A stretch of DNA of 64,000 bases from Rhodobacter maris (GCF_900217815.1 NZ_OBMT01000011.1:45841-109840); one strand, 5' to 3'. Shown: positions 43,993 through 52,604, counted from the first letter of the stretch. Numbers and translations are program-made. The notes: generated by a model from the letters alone, not told the origin.

Positions 43993-44001
43993 TTTCAGGA
44001 A
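43975..44001. promoter_or_regulatory. 11-bp perfect inverted repeat, probable operator
   Basis: TTCCTGAAATT-ATGCC-AATTTCAGGAA between the divergent C-S lyase and def genes. It overlaps the -35 box of the C-S lyase promoter. A second, looser dyad TTGTTC-N20-GAACAA (43942-43973) lies next to it. The geometry fits a dimeric or tetrameric regulator, for example of the Lrp/AsnC or GntR class (inference). Confidence 0.7.
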
Positions 44002-44080
44002 CGGACCTGCGCGCAAAGGTCGCCGTGTCGCCATCGGCGCAGATATTGCACGCGCGCGAGCCATGGCTTAGATCAGTTCC

Positions 44081-44623
44081 ATGACGCTGAAAACCATCCT
44101 GCTCCATCCCGATCCGCGGCTCAAGAAGACCTGCGATCCCGTCGCTACGATTGACGACGAGATCCGGCAACTCGCCGATGACATGCTCGAGACGATGTAT
44201 GACGCCCCCGGCGTTGGCCTTGCGGGGCCGCAGGTGGGCGTGCTCAAGCGCATCTTCGTGATGGATTGCGCCAAGGACAAGCTCGGCATTCCCGAGCCGA
44301 TGGTGATGGTGAACCCGGAGATCAGCTGGGTCTCCGAGGAAAAGAACGTGCATGAAGAGGGCTGCCTGTCGCTGCCCGAACAATATGCCGATGTCACCCG
44401 CCCGAAAGAGGTGCGGATGCGCTGGCTCGGCCTTGACGGGCAGATGCATGAGGAACAGTTCGACAGCCTCTGGGCGACCTGCGCGCAGCACGAGCTCGAT
44501 CACCTCAACGGCAAGCTTTTCATCGACCATCTGGGGCCGCTCAAGCGGCAGATGATCACCCGCAAGCTCGAAAAGTGGAAGCGCGAGAAGGCGCGGGAAA
44601 CCAAGAGCAGCAGCTGGGTCTGA
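44081..44623 (+). CDS. def: Peptide deformylase
   Basis: A 180-residue metalloenzyme that removes the formyl group from nascent N-formyl-Met. All three motifs are present: GVGLAGPQ at 44-51 (usual Ala5 is Gly), EGCLSLPE with metal ligand C95, and QHELDHL with H137, E138 and H141. It should be active. It is directly followed by a degenerate homologue and fmt. No strong Shine-Dalgarno sequence is visible. Confidence 0.96.
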   Translation: MTLKTILLHPDPRLKKTCDPVATIDDEIRQLADDMLETMYDAPGVGLAGPQVGVLKRIFVMDCAKDKLGIPEPMVMVNPEISWVSEEKNVHEEGCLSLPEQYADVTRPKEVRMRWLGLDGQMHEEQFDSLWATCAQHELDHLNGKLFIDHLGPLKRQMITRKLEKWKREKARETKSSSWV

Positions 44624-44624
44624 A

Positions 44625-45134
44625 ATGGCCGTCCGCCCGTTCATCGCTTACGACGACAAGCGCCTGCATACGCCTGCCGACCCGGTTGCCGCGATCACCG
44701 AGACGGTGCGGATGATCTGGGATGACATGATCGACACGATGGAGGCGATGCCGGGGCAGGGCGTTGGCTTGGCCGCGCCGCAGATCGGTATCCTGATGCG
44801 GCTCGCCGTGGTCGATGCCTCCGAGGCGCGGGGGCAGGTGGTGCGGATGGCGAACCCCGAAGTGCTTCATGCCTCGGTGCAGTTTCGCAAGCACGAAGAG
44901 GGCAGCCCGAATCTGCCCGGCGTCTGGGCGGCCATCGAGCGCCCCCGCGCAGTGACGGTGCGGTTTCTCAACGATCAGGGCGCGGTGGAAGAGCGCGATT
45001 TTGTCGGGCTCTGGGCCACTTCGGTGCAGCACCAGATCGACCATCTGAACGGCAAGACTTACGTGGACCACCTCAGCGCGCTCCGGCGCAAGATGCTGGT
45101 GGCGAAATCGGCCAAATTCGCAAAGAGAGCCTGA
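44625..45134 (+). CDS. Peptide deformylase homologue with altered active site
   Basis: A 169-residue intact deformylase-fold protein. Motif 1 GVGLAAPQ (46-53) is perfect. Motif 2 reads EGSPNLPG, so the metal-ligand Cys is Ser94 and the LS is lost. Motif 3 reads QHQIDHL, so the catalytic Glu is Gln137, although both His ligands (H136, H140) remain. Deformylase activity of the normal kind is therefore unlikely. The frame is open and the length is normal, so it is maintained, not decayed. It starts one base after def and overlaps fmt by one base. Confidence 0.9.
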   Translation: MAVRPFIAYDDKRLHTPADPVAAITETVRMIWDDMIDTMEAMPGQGVGLAAPQIGILMRLAVVDASEARGQVVRMANPEVLHASVQFRKHEEGSPNLPGVWAAIERPRAVTVRFLNDQGAVEERDFVGLWATSVQHQIDHLNGKTYVDHLSALRRKMLVAKSAKFAKRA

Positions 45135-46030
45135 TGCGCATCCTCTTCATGGGCACCCCCGATTTTTCTGTGCCGGTGCTCGACGCTCTGGCGGCGCGCC
45201 ACGAGATCTGTGCTGTTTATACCCAGCCGCCGCGGCCCGCCGGGCGCGGCAAGGCGCTTCGCCCCGCGCCGGTGCAGGCGCGCGCCGAGGCTCTGGGGCT
45301 CGCGGTGCGCCATCCGCTGAATTTCAAGGCCGCCGAAGACCGCGAAGCGCTGGCCGCGCTTGATGCCGATATTGCCGTGGTCGTCGCCTACGGGCTGTTG
45401 CTTCCGCAAGCCGTGCTCGATGCGCCGCGGCTTGGCTGCCTCAATATTCATGCCTCGCTTTTGCCGCGCTGGCGCGGCGCGGCGCCGATCCACCGCGCGG
45501 TGATGGCGGGCGATGCCGATACGGGCGTGTGCATCATGCAGATGGAAGCGGGGCTCGATACCGGGCCGGTGCTGTTGCGTGAGTCGCTTGCGATTGGCGC
45601 AACCGAGACCACCGGCGAACTGCATGACCGGCTGAGCGCGCTGGGCGCAAAGCTGATCCTTGAAGCGCTCGATCTGCTTGGTGAGCTGACCCCGGAGGTG
45701 CAGTCCGAGCTGGGCGTCACCTATGCGAAAAAGATCGACAAGGCAGAGGCGCGGGTGGCGTGGGCGCGCCCGGCGGCGGAGGTCTTGCGCCAGATCAACG
45801 GGCTCTCGCCCTTCCCGGGGGCTTGGTGCCTTGTGGGGGGCGAAAGGGTGAAGCTGTTGCGCGCCACCACTGCCGAGGGCGCGGGCGCGCCCGGTCAGGT
45901 GCTCGGGGGCTTCGATGTTGCCTGTGCCACGGGTGCTCTGCGCGTGCTGGAAGCCCAGCGCGAGGGCAAGAAACCGATGCCGGCGGGCGAGGTGCTCAAG
46001 GGGCTGACGCTCCCCGACCGGCTCGACTGA
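45134..46030 (+). CDS. fmt: Methionyl-tRNA formyltransferase
   Basis: A 298-residue enzyme that formylates initiator Met-tRNA with 10-formyl-tetrahydrofolate. The formyltransferase N-domain shows [20 protein letters not shown] with catalytic Asn/His, and the C-terminal OB domain begins near [11 protein letters not shown]. The length is normal. It is coupled to the two deformylase-type genes, so formylation and deformylation are encoded together. Confidence 0.97.
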   Translation: MRILFMGTPDFSVPVLDALAARHEICAVYTQPPRPAGRGKALRPAPVQARAEALGLAVRHPLNFKAAEDREALAALDADIAVVVAYGLLLPQAVLDAPRLGCLNIHASLLPRWRGAAPIHRAVMAGDADTGVCIMQMEAGLDTGPVLLRESLAIGATETTGELHDRLSALGAKLILEALDLLGELTPEVQSELGVTYAKKIDKAEARVAWARPAAEVLRQINGLSPFPGAWCLVGGERVKLLRATTAEGAGAPGQVLGGFDVACATGALRVLEAQREGKKPMPAGEVLKGLTLPDRLD

Positions 46031-46038
46031 TTCGGGCT

Positions 46039-46386
46039 TCAGGCGGAGGGCAGATAGCCCACGGGCGCATTCTCATCGCGCACGAAGTCGAGCGCCGGGC
46101 CCTGCCGCACCGGGGTTTCGCGCTTGGTGGTGCACAGAAGCTCGCTGCCTTCGACCTCGGAGGCCATGATCAGCGCCGTCGAGATATGGCGCGGCCCCTC
46201 ATAAAGATCAACGTGGCCGCGCAGTTTGCTCACGCCTTCCGCATCGAGCGAAAAGCCGCCCACCCAGCGCCGCAGCACCGGCCAGACCTTGCCCGCCGCA
46301 TGCACGCTCAGGCGTGAGGGGCGCTTCGTCTCCCGGCTTCGCGCCTGTTGCAGACCATTCAGAATGTCGTTCGGCAAGAACTCCAT
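46039..46386 (-). CDS. Conserved-looking hypothetical protein
   Basis: A 115-residue soluble protein I do not recognise. It has a basic N-terminal half (RSRETKRPSRLSVHA) then mixed strand-like segments with a single Cys (LLCTTKRETPV), somewhat PilZ-like in look, but no RxxxR plus DxSxxG motif is seen. GGAGG lies 5 bases before the ATG at 46386 (a GTG three bases earlier is possible). It lies convergent to fmt and its upstream region is AT-rich. Confidence 0.7.
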   Translation of the reverse strand: MEFLPNDILNGLQQARSRETKRPSRLSVHAAGKVWPVLRRWVGGFSLDAEGVSKLRGHVDLYEGPRHISTALIMASEVEGSELLCTTKRETPVRQGPALDFVRDENAPVGYLPSA

Positions 46387-46580
46387 CACATCCTCCAGTC
46401 GGCCGATCTCTCCCTAAGACAGCCTAAATCAAATCTGTAACATAAAGTTTAAAAATCAAGCGGATCGTCGCGTTAATCTATAAAGATCCTTGCACCATGC
46501 CGGACCCGCACCGGCGTCAGGTGGTTGCCGGGCCGGCACGGCGGCGCTAGCCTCTCGGCAGGAGTTAGCCGGGGATTACC
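46387..46580. promoter_or_regulatory. AT-rich intergenic region between hypothetical gene and transglycosylase
   Basis: A 194-base gap with a run of A/T (about 46425-46490), low in GC for this genome. On the minus strand it contains TTGATT followed by several TATGTT/TTATAG-like hexamers, so a promoter for the hypothetical gene is likely, but no unique pair can be chosen. The + strand promoter of the transglycosylase is not obvious. Confidence 0.35.
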
Positions 46581-47747
46581 ATGCGTGCCTTTATTTCTGC
46601 CTTTTGCCTTTCCGCCTGCCTACCCGTGGCGGCACAGGCGCAATGCGGCGGCGATTTTTCCGCTTTCGTCGCCGGGCTCAAGGCCGAGGCGCAACGCGCC
46701 GGGCTGAGTGCCGCCGAGACGAATGCCTTTTTCAAGGGCGTGCGGCAGGATGGCCGCGTGCTCAAGGCAGACCGCGCGCAGGGCGTGTTTCGCAAGACCT
46801 TTGTCGATTTTGCCTCCGCGGTGATCTCGCAAAACCGGCTCACCACGGGCGCGAAAATGGCGCAGCGCTACGATGCCGTGTTCGACCGGATCGAGCGGGA
46901 CTATGGCGTCTCGCGCGGGGTGCTTTTGGCGTTCTGGGCGCTCGAGACCGATTTCGGGCAAGTGCAGGGGGATTTCAACACCCGCGATGCCCTCGTCACG
47001 CTCGCGCATGATTGCCGCCGCCCGGATCTGTTCCGCCCGCAGGTGATCGCCGCGGCCCAGCTTTACCAGAGGGGCGATTTTGACCCTGCGCGCACGATTG
47101 GTGCCTGGGCGGGCGAGGTCGGGCAGGTGCAGATGCTGCCCGCGGACATTCTGCGCAATGGCGTGGATGGCGATGGCGACGGCCATGTGAACCTGAAGGG
47201 ATCGAGCGCCGATGCGCTGATGTCGGGCGCAAAGATGATCTCGGGCATGGGCTGGCGCCGGGGCGAGCCCTGGCTGCAGGAGATCACCGTGCCCGAACAG
47301 ATGGACTGGGCGCAAACCGGGCTGAACCACAGCCTCTCGACCGACCAATGGGCGCGGATGGGGGTGCGGCCGCGTTCGGGCGCCTTTCAGGGGCGGCAGG
47401 GCGCGGTGCTTTTGCCAATGGGGCGCAAGGGGCCCGCTTTTATCGCCTATCCGAATTTCGAGGTGCTGTTCGAGTGGAACAAGAGCTTCGTCTATGTGAC
47501 GACGGCCGCTTACTTTGCGACCCGGCTGGAAGGCGCGCCCCGGCTCGACCCGCGCGCGGCTGAGCCGGGGCTCGGCGTCGAGCAGATGAAGGCGCTGCAA
47601 AAGAAACTCGCGGCGCGCGGTCATGATGTCGGCCCGATCGACGGGATCTTGGGCGAAAAGACCCGCGAGGCGGTGCAGCGCGAGCAAGCCCGTTTGGGCC
47701 TGCCCGCCGATGCCTGGCCCACCCCGGCGCTGCTTGCGAAGCTCTAG
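46581..47747 (+). CDS. MltB-type lytic murein transglycosylase with PG-binding domain
   Basis: A 388-residue periplasmic enzyme. The signal peptide (MRAFISAFCLSACLPVAAQA) is Sec-type without a lipobox at the cleavage point. The catalytic Glu is E122 in WALETDFGQ, and GEVGQVQMLPADIL plus AYPNFEVLFEWNKS are the MltB-family (SLT_2) blocks. A peptidoglycan-binding_1 domain (about 335-385, LQKKLAARGHDVGPIDGILG) ends the protein. It cleaves murein to 1,6-anhydro ends. Its TAG shares CTAG with the convergent adaptor gene. Confidence 0.93.
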   Translation: MRAFISAFCLSACLPVAAQAQCGGDFSAFVAGLKAEAQRAGLSAAETNAFFKGVRQDGRVLKADRAQGVFRKTFVDFASAVISQNRLTTGAKMAQRYDAVFDRIERDYGVSRGVLLAFWALETDFGQVQGDFNTRDALVTLAHDCRRPDLFRPQVIAAAQLYQRGDFDPARTIGAWAGEVGQVQMLPADILRNGVDGDGDGHVNLKGSSADALMSGAKMISGMGWRRGEPWLQEITVPEQMDWAQTGLNHSLSTDQWARMGVRPRSGAFQGRQGAVLLPMGRKGPAFIAYPNFEVLFEWNKSFVYVTTAAYFATRLEGAPRLDPRAAEPGLGVEQMKALQKKLAARGHDVGPIDGILGEKTREAVQREQARLGLPADAWPTPALLAKL

Positions 47748-49243
47748 TTCTCGCGGAACGCGCGGGCGAAGTAATCGGTGAAGGGCTTGGTGAGATAGGC
47801 GAGCGGGCTGCGGTCGCCGGTGCGGATATAGGCTTCGGCGGGCATGCCCGGCAGCAGCACGAGGCCGCCAAGCTTGTCCATCTCACCGGGGTTCAGCATC
47901 ACTTCGACGCGGAAGTAACTTGTCCGCGTCGCTTCGTCGGTGAGCGCATCGGCGGAGATGCGTGTCACCTGCCCGAACATCTCGGGCGTGGTGCGGCTCG
48001 CAAAAGCCGGGAAGCGCAGCGTCACCGGCTGGCCCACGGTGATCTCGTCGATATTGATCGGCGAAACCTGCACCGTCACCACGAGCGGGCGATCCTGCGG
48101 CACGATATAAAGAACGGGTTCGGCGGCACGGATCACCGCGCGCGGCGTCGTCACCGAGAGCTCGTAGATCCGGCCCGCAACGGGGGCGCGCAGTTCCAGC
48201 CGGTTGATCTGCTCGGTCAACGACCGGCGCCGCTCGGCCAGTTCAAGTTCGCGGTAGCCGATGTCGCGCAATTCGCTTTCGGCATCCTCGCGGCGTTGCG
48301 AGGACAGCCGCAGCGCCTCAAGTTCAAGCTCGGTCATCCGGCCCTCGGCCTGTGCCTTTTCCGCGGTGAGTTCGCCCGTGTCGCCAGCAAGATTGGCCGC
48401 CTCGCGTTCAAGGGCAAGCACGCGGCTCGCCTGGGCGAGGCCTTTTTCGAAAAGGCCGCGCTGGTCGACGAGTTCCTGTTCGATCAGCTCCTGCTGACGG
48501 TCGAGCGCGGCGCGCTGTGCCTCGATCCCGTCGATCTGCGACTGGGTCTGCTCGCGGCGCTTGCCGACCTGTTCGAGCGATTTTTGCAGGGTTTCGAGGC
48601 GGGCCGCGAACAGCCGACGCTGGCCCTCGACCAGCTCCGCGACGTCCGGATCCTTTTGCGCCTTGGTGAGCAGCTCCTCGTTGAAGCTGATCTCGGAGGC
48701 ATCGGCGCGCTCTGCCTCAAGTCGGCCCCGCCGGGCGAGGAGTTCGAAGAACTGCCCCTCGACGATCGCACGCTCCGATTGCGCCAGTTCGCCATCAAGC
48801 CGAATCAGAAGCTGCCCGGCCTCGACGTGATCGCCTTCCTTCACCGCGATTTCGGCCACCACGCCACCATCGGGATGCTGCACCACCTGACGGTGCTGAT
48901 CCACCTCGACCCGGCCCGAGGCGACCACGGCGCCCGCAATCGAGGAAAACACTGACCAGGCGCCAAAGCCGCCAAGGAGCACCGCGAGGGTGAGAAAGCC
49001 GATCGCGAGCGCGATCCGGGGCGAGAGCCGTGCGGAAGGGGGCGCCGCGCCGCCCGATGTGCCCGGGGCGGGTGCCGCCGGGGCCATGGCCGCAGCTTTG
49101 GGACGCGTCGAAAGCCCGCGAGGGGTGACGGCTTCGCGCACCAGATCCTCGGCCGAGCGCTGCGCTGCGGCTTCTGTCGGCGCCAAGCCGGGGGCAAGTT
49201 CCTGGGGCGTCCGGCCCGGTTCTGTGTCGGTCTTGCGGGTCAT
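47744..49243 (-). CDS. HlyD-family type I secretion adaptor
   Basis: A 499-residue membrane-fusion protein. A cytosolic, Pro/Ala-rich head of about 75 residues leads to one transmembrane helix (IALAIGFLTLAVLLGGFG), then a lipoyl/beta-barrel region with HPDGGVVAEIAVKEGDHVEAGQ split by a long alpha-helical hairpin (about 165-340). It bridges the ABC exporter to an outer-membrane TolC channel. Its start overlaps the exporter stop (ATGA). The unusually long head is of interest because it may contact cargo. Confidence 0.93.
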   Translation of the reverse strand: MTRKTDTEPGRTPQELAPGLAPTEAAAQRSAEDLVREAVTPRGLSTRPKAAAMAPAAPAPGTSGGAAPPSARLSPRIALAIGFLTLAVLLGGFGAWSVFSSIAGAVVASGRVEVDQHRQVVQHPDGGVVAEIAVKEGDHVEAGQLLIRLDGELAQSERAIVEGQFFELLARRGRLEAERADASEISFNEELLTKAQKDPDVAELVEGQRRLFAARLETLQKSLEQVGKRREQTQSQIDGIEAQRAALDRQQELIEQELVDQRGLFEKGLAQASRVLALEREAANLAGDTGELTAEKAQAEGRMTELELEALRLSSQRREDAESELRDIGYRELELAERRRSLTEQINRLELRAPVAGRIYELSVTTPRAVIRAAEPVLYIVPQDRPLVVTVQVSPINIDEITVGQPVTLRFPAFASRTTPEMFGQVTRISADALTDEATRTSYFRVEVMLNPGEMDKLGGLVLLPGMPAEAYIRTGDRSPLAYLTKPFTDYFARAFREN

Positions 49244-50976
49244 GCCACACCTCCGGGGCTCGGTTTGCGGGTCAGTTCCGCAGCGTTCTGCACCATCGCC
49301 TTGAGCACCTCTTCACGCGGTCCGAAGGCGCGGCGGGTGCCGTTGTCGAGCACCAGAAGCGTGTCGCATTCGGCGATTGCGGCCGGGCGGTGCGCCATGA
49401 TCAAAACCGCGCCGCCCGCCGCTTTCATGCCCCGCACCGCAGCGTTGAGGGCCTGGCTGCCCTCGTTGTCGAGATTGGCATTGGGCTCGTCGAGCACCAG
49501 AAGCACCGGGTTGCCGTAAAGCGCGCGGGCAAGGCCGATGCGCTGGATCTGCCCGCCCGAAAGCCGCCCGCCGGTCTGGCTGACCTTCGTATCATAGCCC
49601 TCGGGCAGATCGAGGATGAGCTGATGCGCGGCGGCGCGTTTGGCCGCATCGACGACCATCTCCGGGTCCGGCCGCTCGGCGAGGCGGGCGATGTTCTCGG
49701 CGATCGTGCCGTCAAACAGCCCGACTCTCTGGGGCAGATAGCCGACCAGATGGCCCAGCACATCGGGGTCGAACTGATCGAGCGTGGCGCCATCGAGCCG
49801 CAGGGAGCCATTGGCGGGGCGCCAGAGCCCGCAGATCGCCCGCGCCAGGGTGGATTTGCCCGCGCCCGAGGGGCCGATGACACCCAATGCCTGGCCTGGG
49901 TCGACCCGGAAGGAGACGGCGCGCAGCGTGGGCACCTGCGCGCCGGGCGGCACGACGGTGAGTGCTTGCGCCTCGAGTGCCGCGCGCGGGCGCGGCAGGG
50001 GCGTGCGGGGTTGCTCCGGCGGGGTCGCGGTGAGCAGGAGCGCGAGCCGGCCCCAGCCATCGCGTGCGCGGGCGAGGACAGCCCAACCCGCCACCGCCTG
50101 CTCGACCGGCGCGAGCGTTCGGCCCATCAGGATCGAGCCCGCGATCATCGCGCCGGGGGTGAGCTGCCCTTGCAACACGAGCCAGGCCCCGAGCGCAAGG
50201 ATCGCCGATTGCAGGAAAAGCCGGAAGGTGCGGGTGAAGGTGGAAAAGCTGCCGCCCAGATCGGCCGCGCCGAGGCTGGCTTCCACGGCCCGTCCACGCG
50301 CCTGCTGCCAGCGCCGGAACGCCGCCGCGCGCATCCCGAGCGCCTGCACCAGCTCCGCCTCGTCGCGCAGTTGATCGGCCAGCCGGTCGGAGCGCATCTG
50401 CGTTCCGGTGGCCTCGGCCAGCGGGCGGGCGCTGAGCGTCTGGTTGAGCAAGGTTGCAAAGATCAGGAACACCCCGCCACCGATCGAGAGCAGTCCGAGC
50501 ATGGGGTGAAACAGGAAGATTGCCGACAGGAAGATCGGCACCCACGGAAGGTCGAAAAGCGCAAGAAAGACCGGTGCGGAAAGGCAGCGGTTGATCGAGT
50601 CGAGATCGCGCAGGCCCGCGGCGGAGACCGAGTCATTGGGGGCGAGCGCATTGCGGCGCAGCGCCGCATCGAAGACCCGCGATTCGAGCCGCGCCTGCAG
50701 GCGCGCGCCAATCCGGGCGGCGAGCCGTGCGCGGGCATGGTCGAGCAGGCCCATTGCGGCAAAGAGAAACATCACGAGCAGGAAGAGCGCGGTGAGCGTT
50801 TCCACCGAGCGCGCGCCAAGCACCCGGTCATAGACCTGAAGCATGAACAGCGGCCCGGTCAACATCAGCAGGTTGACGAAGGCCGAAAACAGCCCGACCG
50901 CCCAGAACAACCGCCGGTCCTGGCGGCGCGCGGCCCGCAGTTCGGCCTTGCCTGCGGCCAGCTCGTCTCGTTTCAT
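49240..50976 (-). CDS. Type I secretion ABC exporter (PrtD/HasD-like)
   Basis: A 578-residue ABC half-transporter. The six-TM domain starts around residue 20 (LFWAVGLFSAFVNLLMLTGPLFMLQVYDRVL, in part LFMLQVYDRVL). The ATPase has Walker A GPSGAGKST, the signature LSGGQIQRIGLARAL and Walker B LLVLDEPNANLD. No C39 peptidase domain is present, which fits the RTX-protease/lipase exporter class. GGAGACGAGGC precedes the ATG at 50976. No RTX-type cargo gene or TolC gene lies within this window. Confidence 0.93.
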   Translation of the reverse strand: MKRDELAAGKAELRAARRQDRRLFWAVGLFSAFVNLLMLTGPLFMLQVYDRVLGARSVETLTALFLLVMFLFAAMGLLDHARARLAARIGARLQARLESRVFDAALRRNALAPNDSVSAAGLRDLDSINRCLSAPVFLALFDLPWVPIFLSAIFLFHPMLGLLSIGGGVFLIFATLLNQTLSARPLAEATGTQMRSDRLADQLRDEAELVQALGMRAAAFRRWQQARGRAVEASLGAADLGGSFSTFTRTFRLFLQSAILALGAWLVLQGQLTPGAMIAGSILMGRTLAPVEQAVAGWAVLARARDGWGRLALLLTATPPEQPRTPLPRPRAALEAQALTVVPPGAQVPTLRAVSFRVDPGQALGVIGPSGAGKSTLARAICGLWRPANGSLRLDGATLDQFDPDVLGHLVGYLPQRVGLFDGTIAENIARLAERPDPEMVVDAAKRAAAHQLILDLPEGYDTKVSQTGGRLSGGQIQRIGLARALYGNPVLLVLDEPNANLDNEGSQALNAAVRGMKAAGGAVLIMAHRPAAIAECDTLLVLDNGTRRAFGPREEVLKAMVQNAAELTRKPSPGGVA

Positions 50977-51173
50977 GCCTCGTCTCCACGCATGACCGGC
51001 GATTCCCTGCCGAGCCGCGCCCTGCGGCGGCCCGTCCGGTGCGGCCAAACCATAAATTATGCCGCAGCGCCTTGTTTCCTCCGCGATGCGTCCTTAATGC
51101 TGGGCAGGGGTTTGACCCAAAAAACAGTGATTGTCACCTGCCTTGACGCATCCGGCGCGGGGCTGCCGGGGGA

Positions 51174-51944
51174 ATGATGCGGAAAATTTTCGGTCTTTGC
51201 CTGCTCGCGAGTGTCGCTCTGGCAGGATGTGGCGGTGGAACCATATCGGCGGGGCCTGCCACGCCCGGGGGAATCAATGACCCCTACGAGTCCACGAACC
51301 GGCAGATCCATGCCTTCAACAAAGGTGTCGACCGCGCCCTCTTCAAGGCACGCCCCGGCGAGCCGCGCAGCGTTGACAATGCGGTCTATCGCGGCTTCTC
51401 GAATGCGGGGTCGAACCTGTCCTTGCCGGGGAAGGTGGTCAACTCGCTCCTGCAGGGCCGTCCCGCACCGGCGGTCAAGAACACGTTCCGTTTCGTGATC
51501 AACACCACGATCGGCATCGGCGGGATCTTCGATCCGGCCGGCCATGCGCTGGCCCTGCCCGAGACCGATACCGATTTTGGCGAGACATTGGCCGTCTGGG
51601 GGGTGGGCGAGGGCGCTTATGTGGAGCTGCCCCTCCTCGGCCCGTCGACGGCGCGCGATGCCGTGGGTCGGGTCGTCGATTTCGCGCTGGATCCGCTTGG
51701 CAATGCGTTTGACGCGCGCGAGGCGACAGTCGCTGGCACGGTTTCGGTCGGTGGCAAGGTGGCCGAGCGCAAACAGCACGGCGATATCGTCGAATCCGTG
51801 CTCTATGACAGCGCCGACAGCTATGCGCAGGAACGCCTGCTTTATCTGCAGATGCGCCGCCACCAGGTGGCGGGCGAGGAGACGAATGATGAGGAAGCCT
51901 GGGATCCCTATGCCGATCCTTATGGAGAGCCCGATGCACAATGA
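51174..51944 (+). CDS. mlaA: MlaA (VacJ) outer-membrane phospholipid-transport lipoprotein
   Basis: A 256-residue lipoprotein. The lipobox LAGC puts the lipidated Cys at residue 19. DPYESTNRQIHAFNKGVDR is the VacJ signature, and GIGGIFDPAGH and DFGETLAVWGVGEGAYVELPLLGPST follow. MlaA forms a donut in the outer membrane and removes misplaced phospholipids. The first or second ATG (51174 or 51177) may be used. The mlaC start overlaps its end by 11 bases. Confidence 0.95.
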   Translation: MMRKIFGLCLLASVALAGCGGGTISAGPATPGGINDPYESTNRQIHAFNKGVDRALFKARPGEPRSVDNAVYRGFSNAGSNLSLPGKVVNSLLQGRPAPAVKNTFRFVINTTIGIGGIFDPAGHALALPETDTDFGETLAVWGVGEGAYVELPLLGPSTARDAVGRVVDFALDPLGNAFDAREATVAGTVSVGGKVAERKQHGDIVESVLYDSADSYAQERLLYLQMRRHQVAGEETNDEEAWDPYADPYGEPDAQ

Positions 51945-52554
51945 GACCCGTGCCACCCGGCGCGGCGTGATTCTGGGGGCGGGCGCCAGCGCGCTTGTCG
52001 CGCTCGGCCCCTTGCGCCCCGGCCCGGCTTTCGCGCTCGATGATGCGCAGGCGCGGGCGCTGATCGGTCAGGCGGTGAACGACGTCAATGCCGCGATCGA
52101 TTCGGGCAAATCGGGCGCGGCGCTCTATGCGCAATTCGAGGCGATCTTCACCAAATACGCGGATGTGCCGACGATCGCGCGCTCGGCGCTGGGCGTTGCC
52201 GCGCGGCAGGCGAGCCCGGGCCAGATGTCGGCCTTCACCACGGCGTTCCGCGGCTATATCTCGCGTAAATATGGCAAGCGCTTCAACGAATTCATCGGCG
52301 CGCGTTTCGAGGTGGAAGGCGCGCGCAAGGTCAAGACCTTCTACGAAGTGAAGACGGTGGCGCATCTGCGCGGCCAGGCGCCGTTCGAGGCGCTCTGGCA
52401 TGTGTCTGACAAGTCGGGCAAGAACCTGTTCTTCAACATCATCATCGAGGGCGTGAACATGCTCGCGGCCGAGCGCACCGAGATCGGTGCGATGCTCGAT
52501 GCCCGCCGCGGCAGCCTTGACGCGCTGATCGCCGATTTGAAAACGGCGAGCTGA
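51934..52554 (+). CDS. mlaC: MlaC-family periplasmic phospholipid carrier
   Basis: A 206-residue Ttg2D/MlaC protein. The N-terminus RATRRGVILGAGASALVALG is a twin-arginine-like signal (RR at about 9-10) ending near AFA. The mature fold contains FEAIFTKYADVPTIARSALG and FRGYISRKYGKRF, typical for MlaC. GGAGAG lies 5 bases before the ATG at 51934; an upstream ATG at 51922 is an alternative. The mlaFED inner-membrane complex is not beside it. A strong terminator follows. Confidence 0.92.
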   Translation: MHNETRATRRGVILGAGASALVALGPLRPGPAFALDDAQARALIGQAVNDVNAAIDSGKSGAALYAQFEAIFTKYADVPTIARSALGVAARQASPGQMSAFTTAFRGYISRKYGKRFNEFIGARFEVEGARKVKTFYEVKTVAHLRGQAPFEALWHVSDKSGKNLFFNIIIEGVNMLAAERTEIGAMLDARRGSLDALIADLKTAS

Positions 52555-52580
52555 GCGGCTGCGCACATCCGAAGGTGACC

Positions 52581-52604
52581 CGCGGCCCTTCGGGGCCGCG
52601 TTTT
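52581..52604 (+). terminator. Rho-independent terminator of mlaAC
   Basis: 8-bp stem CGCGGCCC / GGGCCGCG with a TTCG tetraloop, then TTTT. It lies 26 bases after the mlaC stop and just before the convergent penicillin-binding protein stop. Confidence 0.9.

Noticed and set aside
44625..45134. Calling the second deformylase a pseudogene
   Set aside because: It is full length, in frame, tightly coupled on both sides and keeps motif 1 and both His ligands, so an altered function is more likely than decay.
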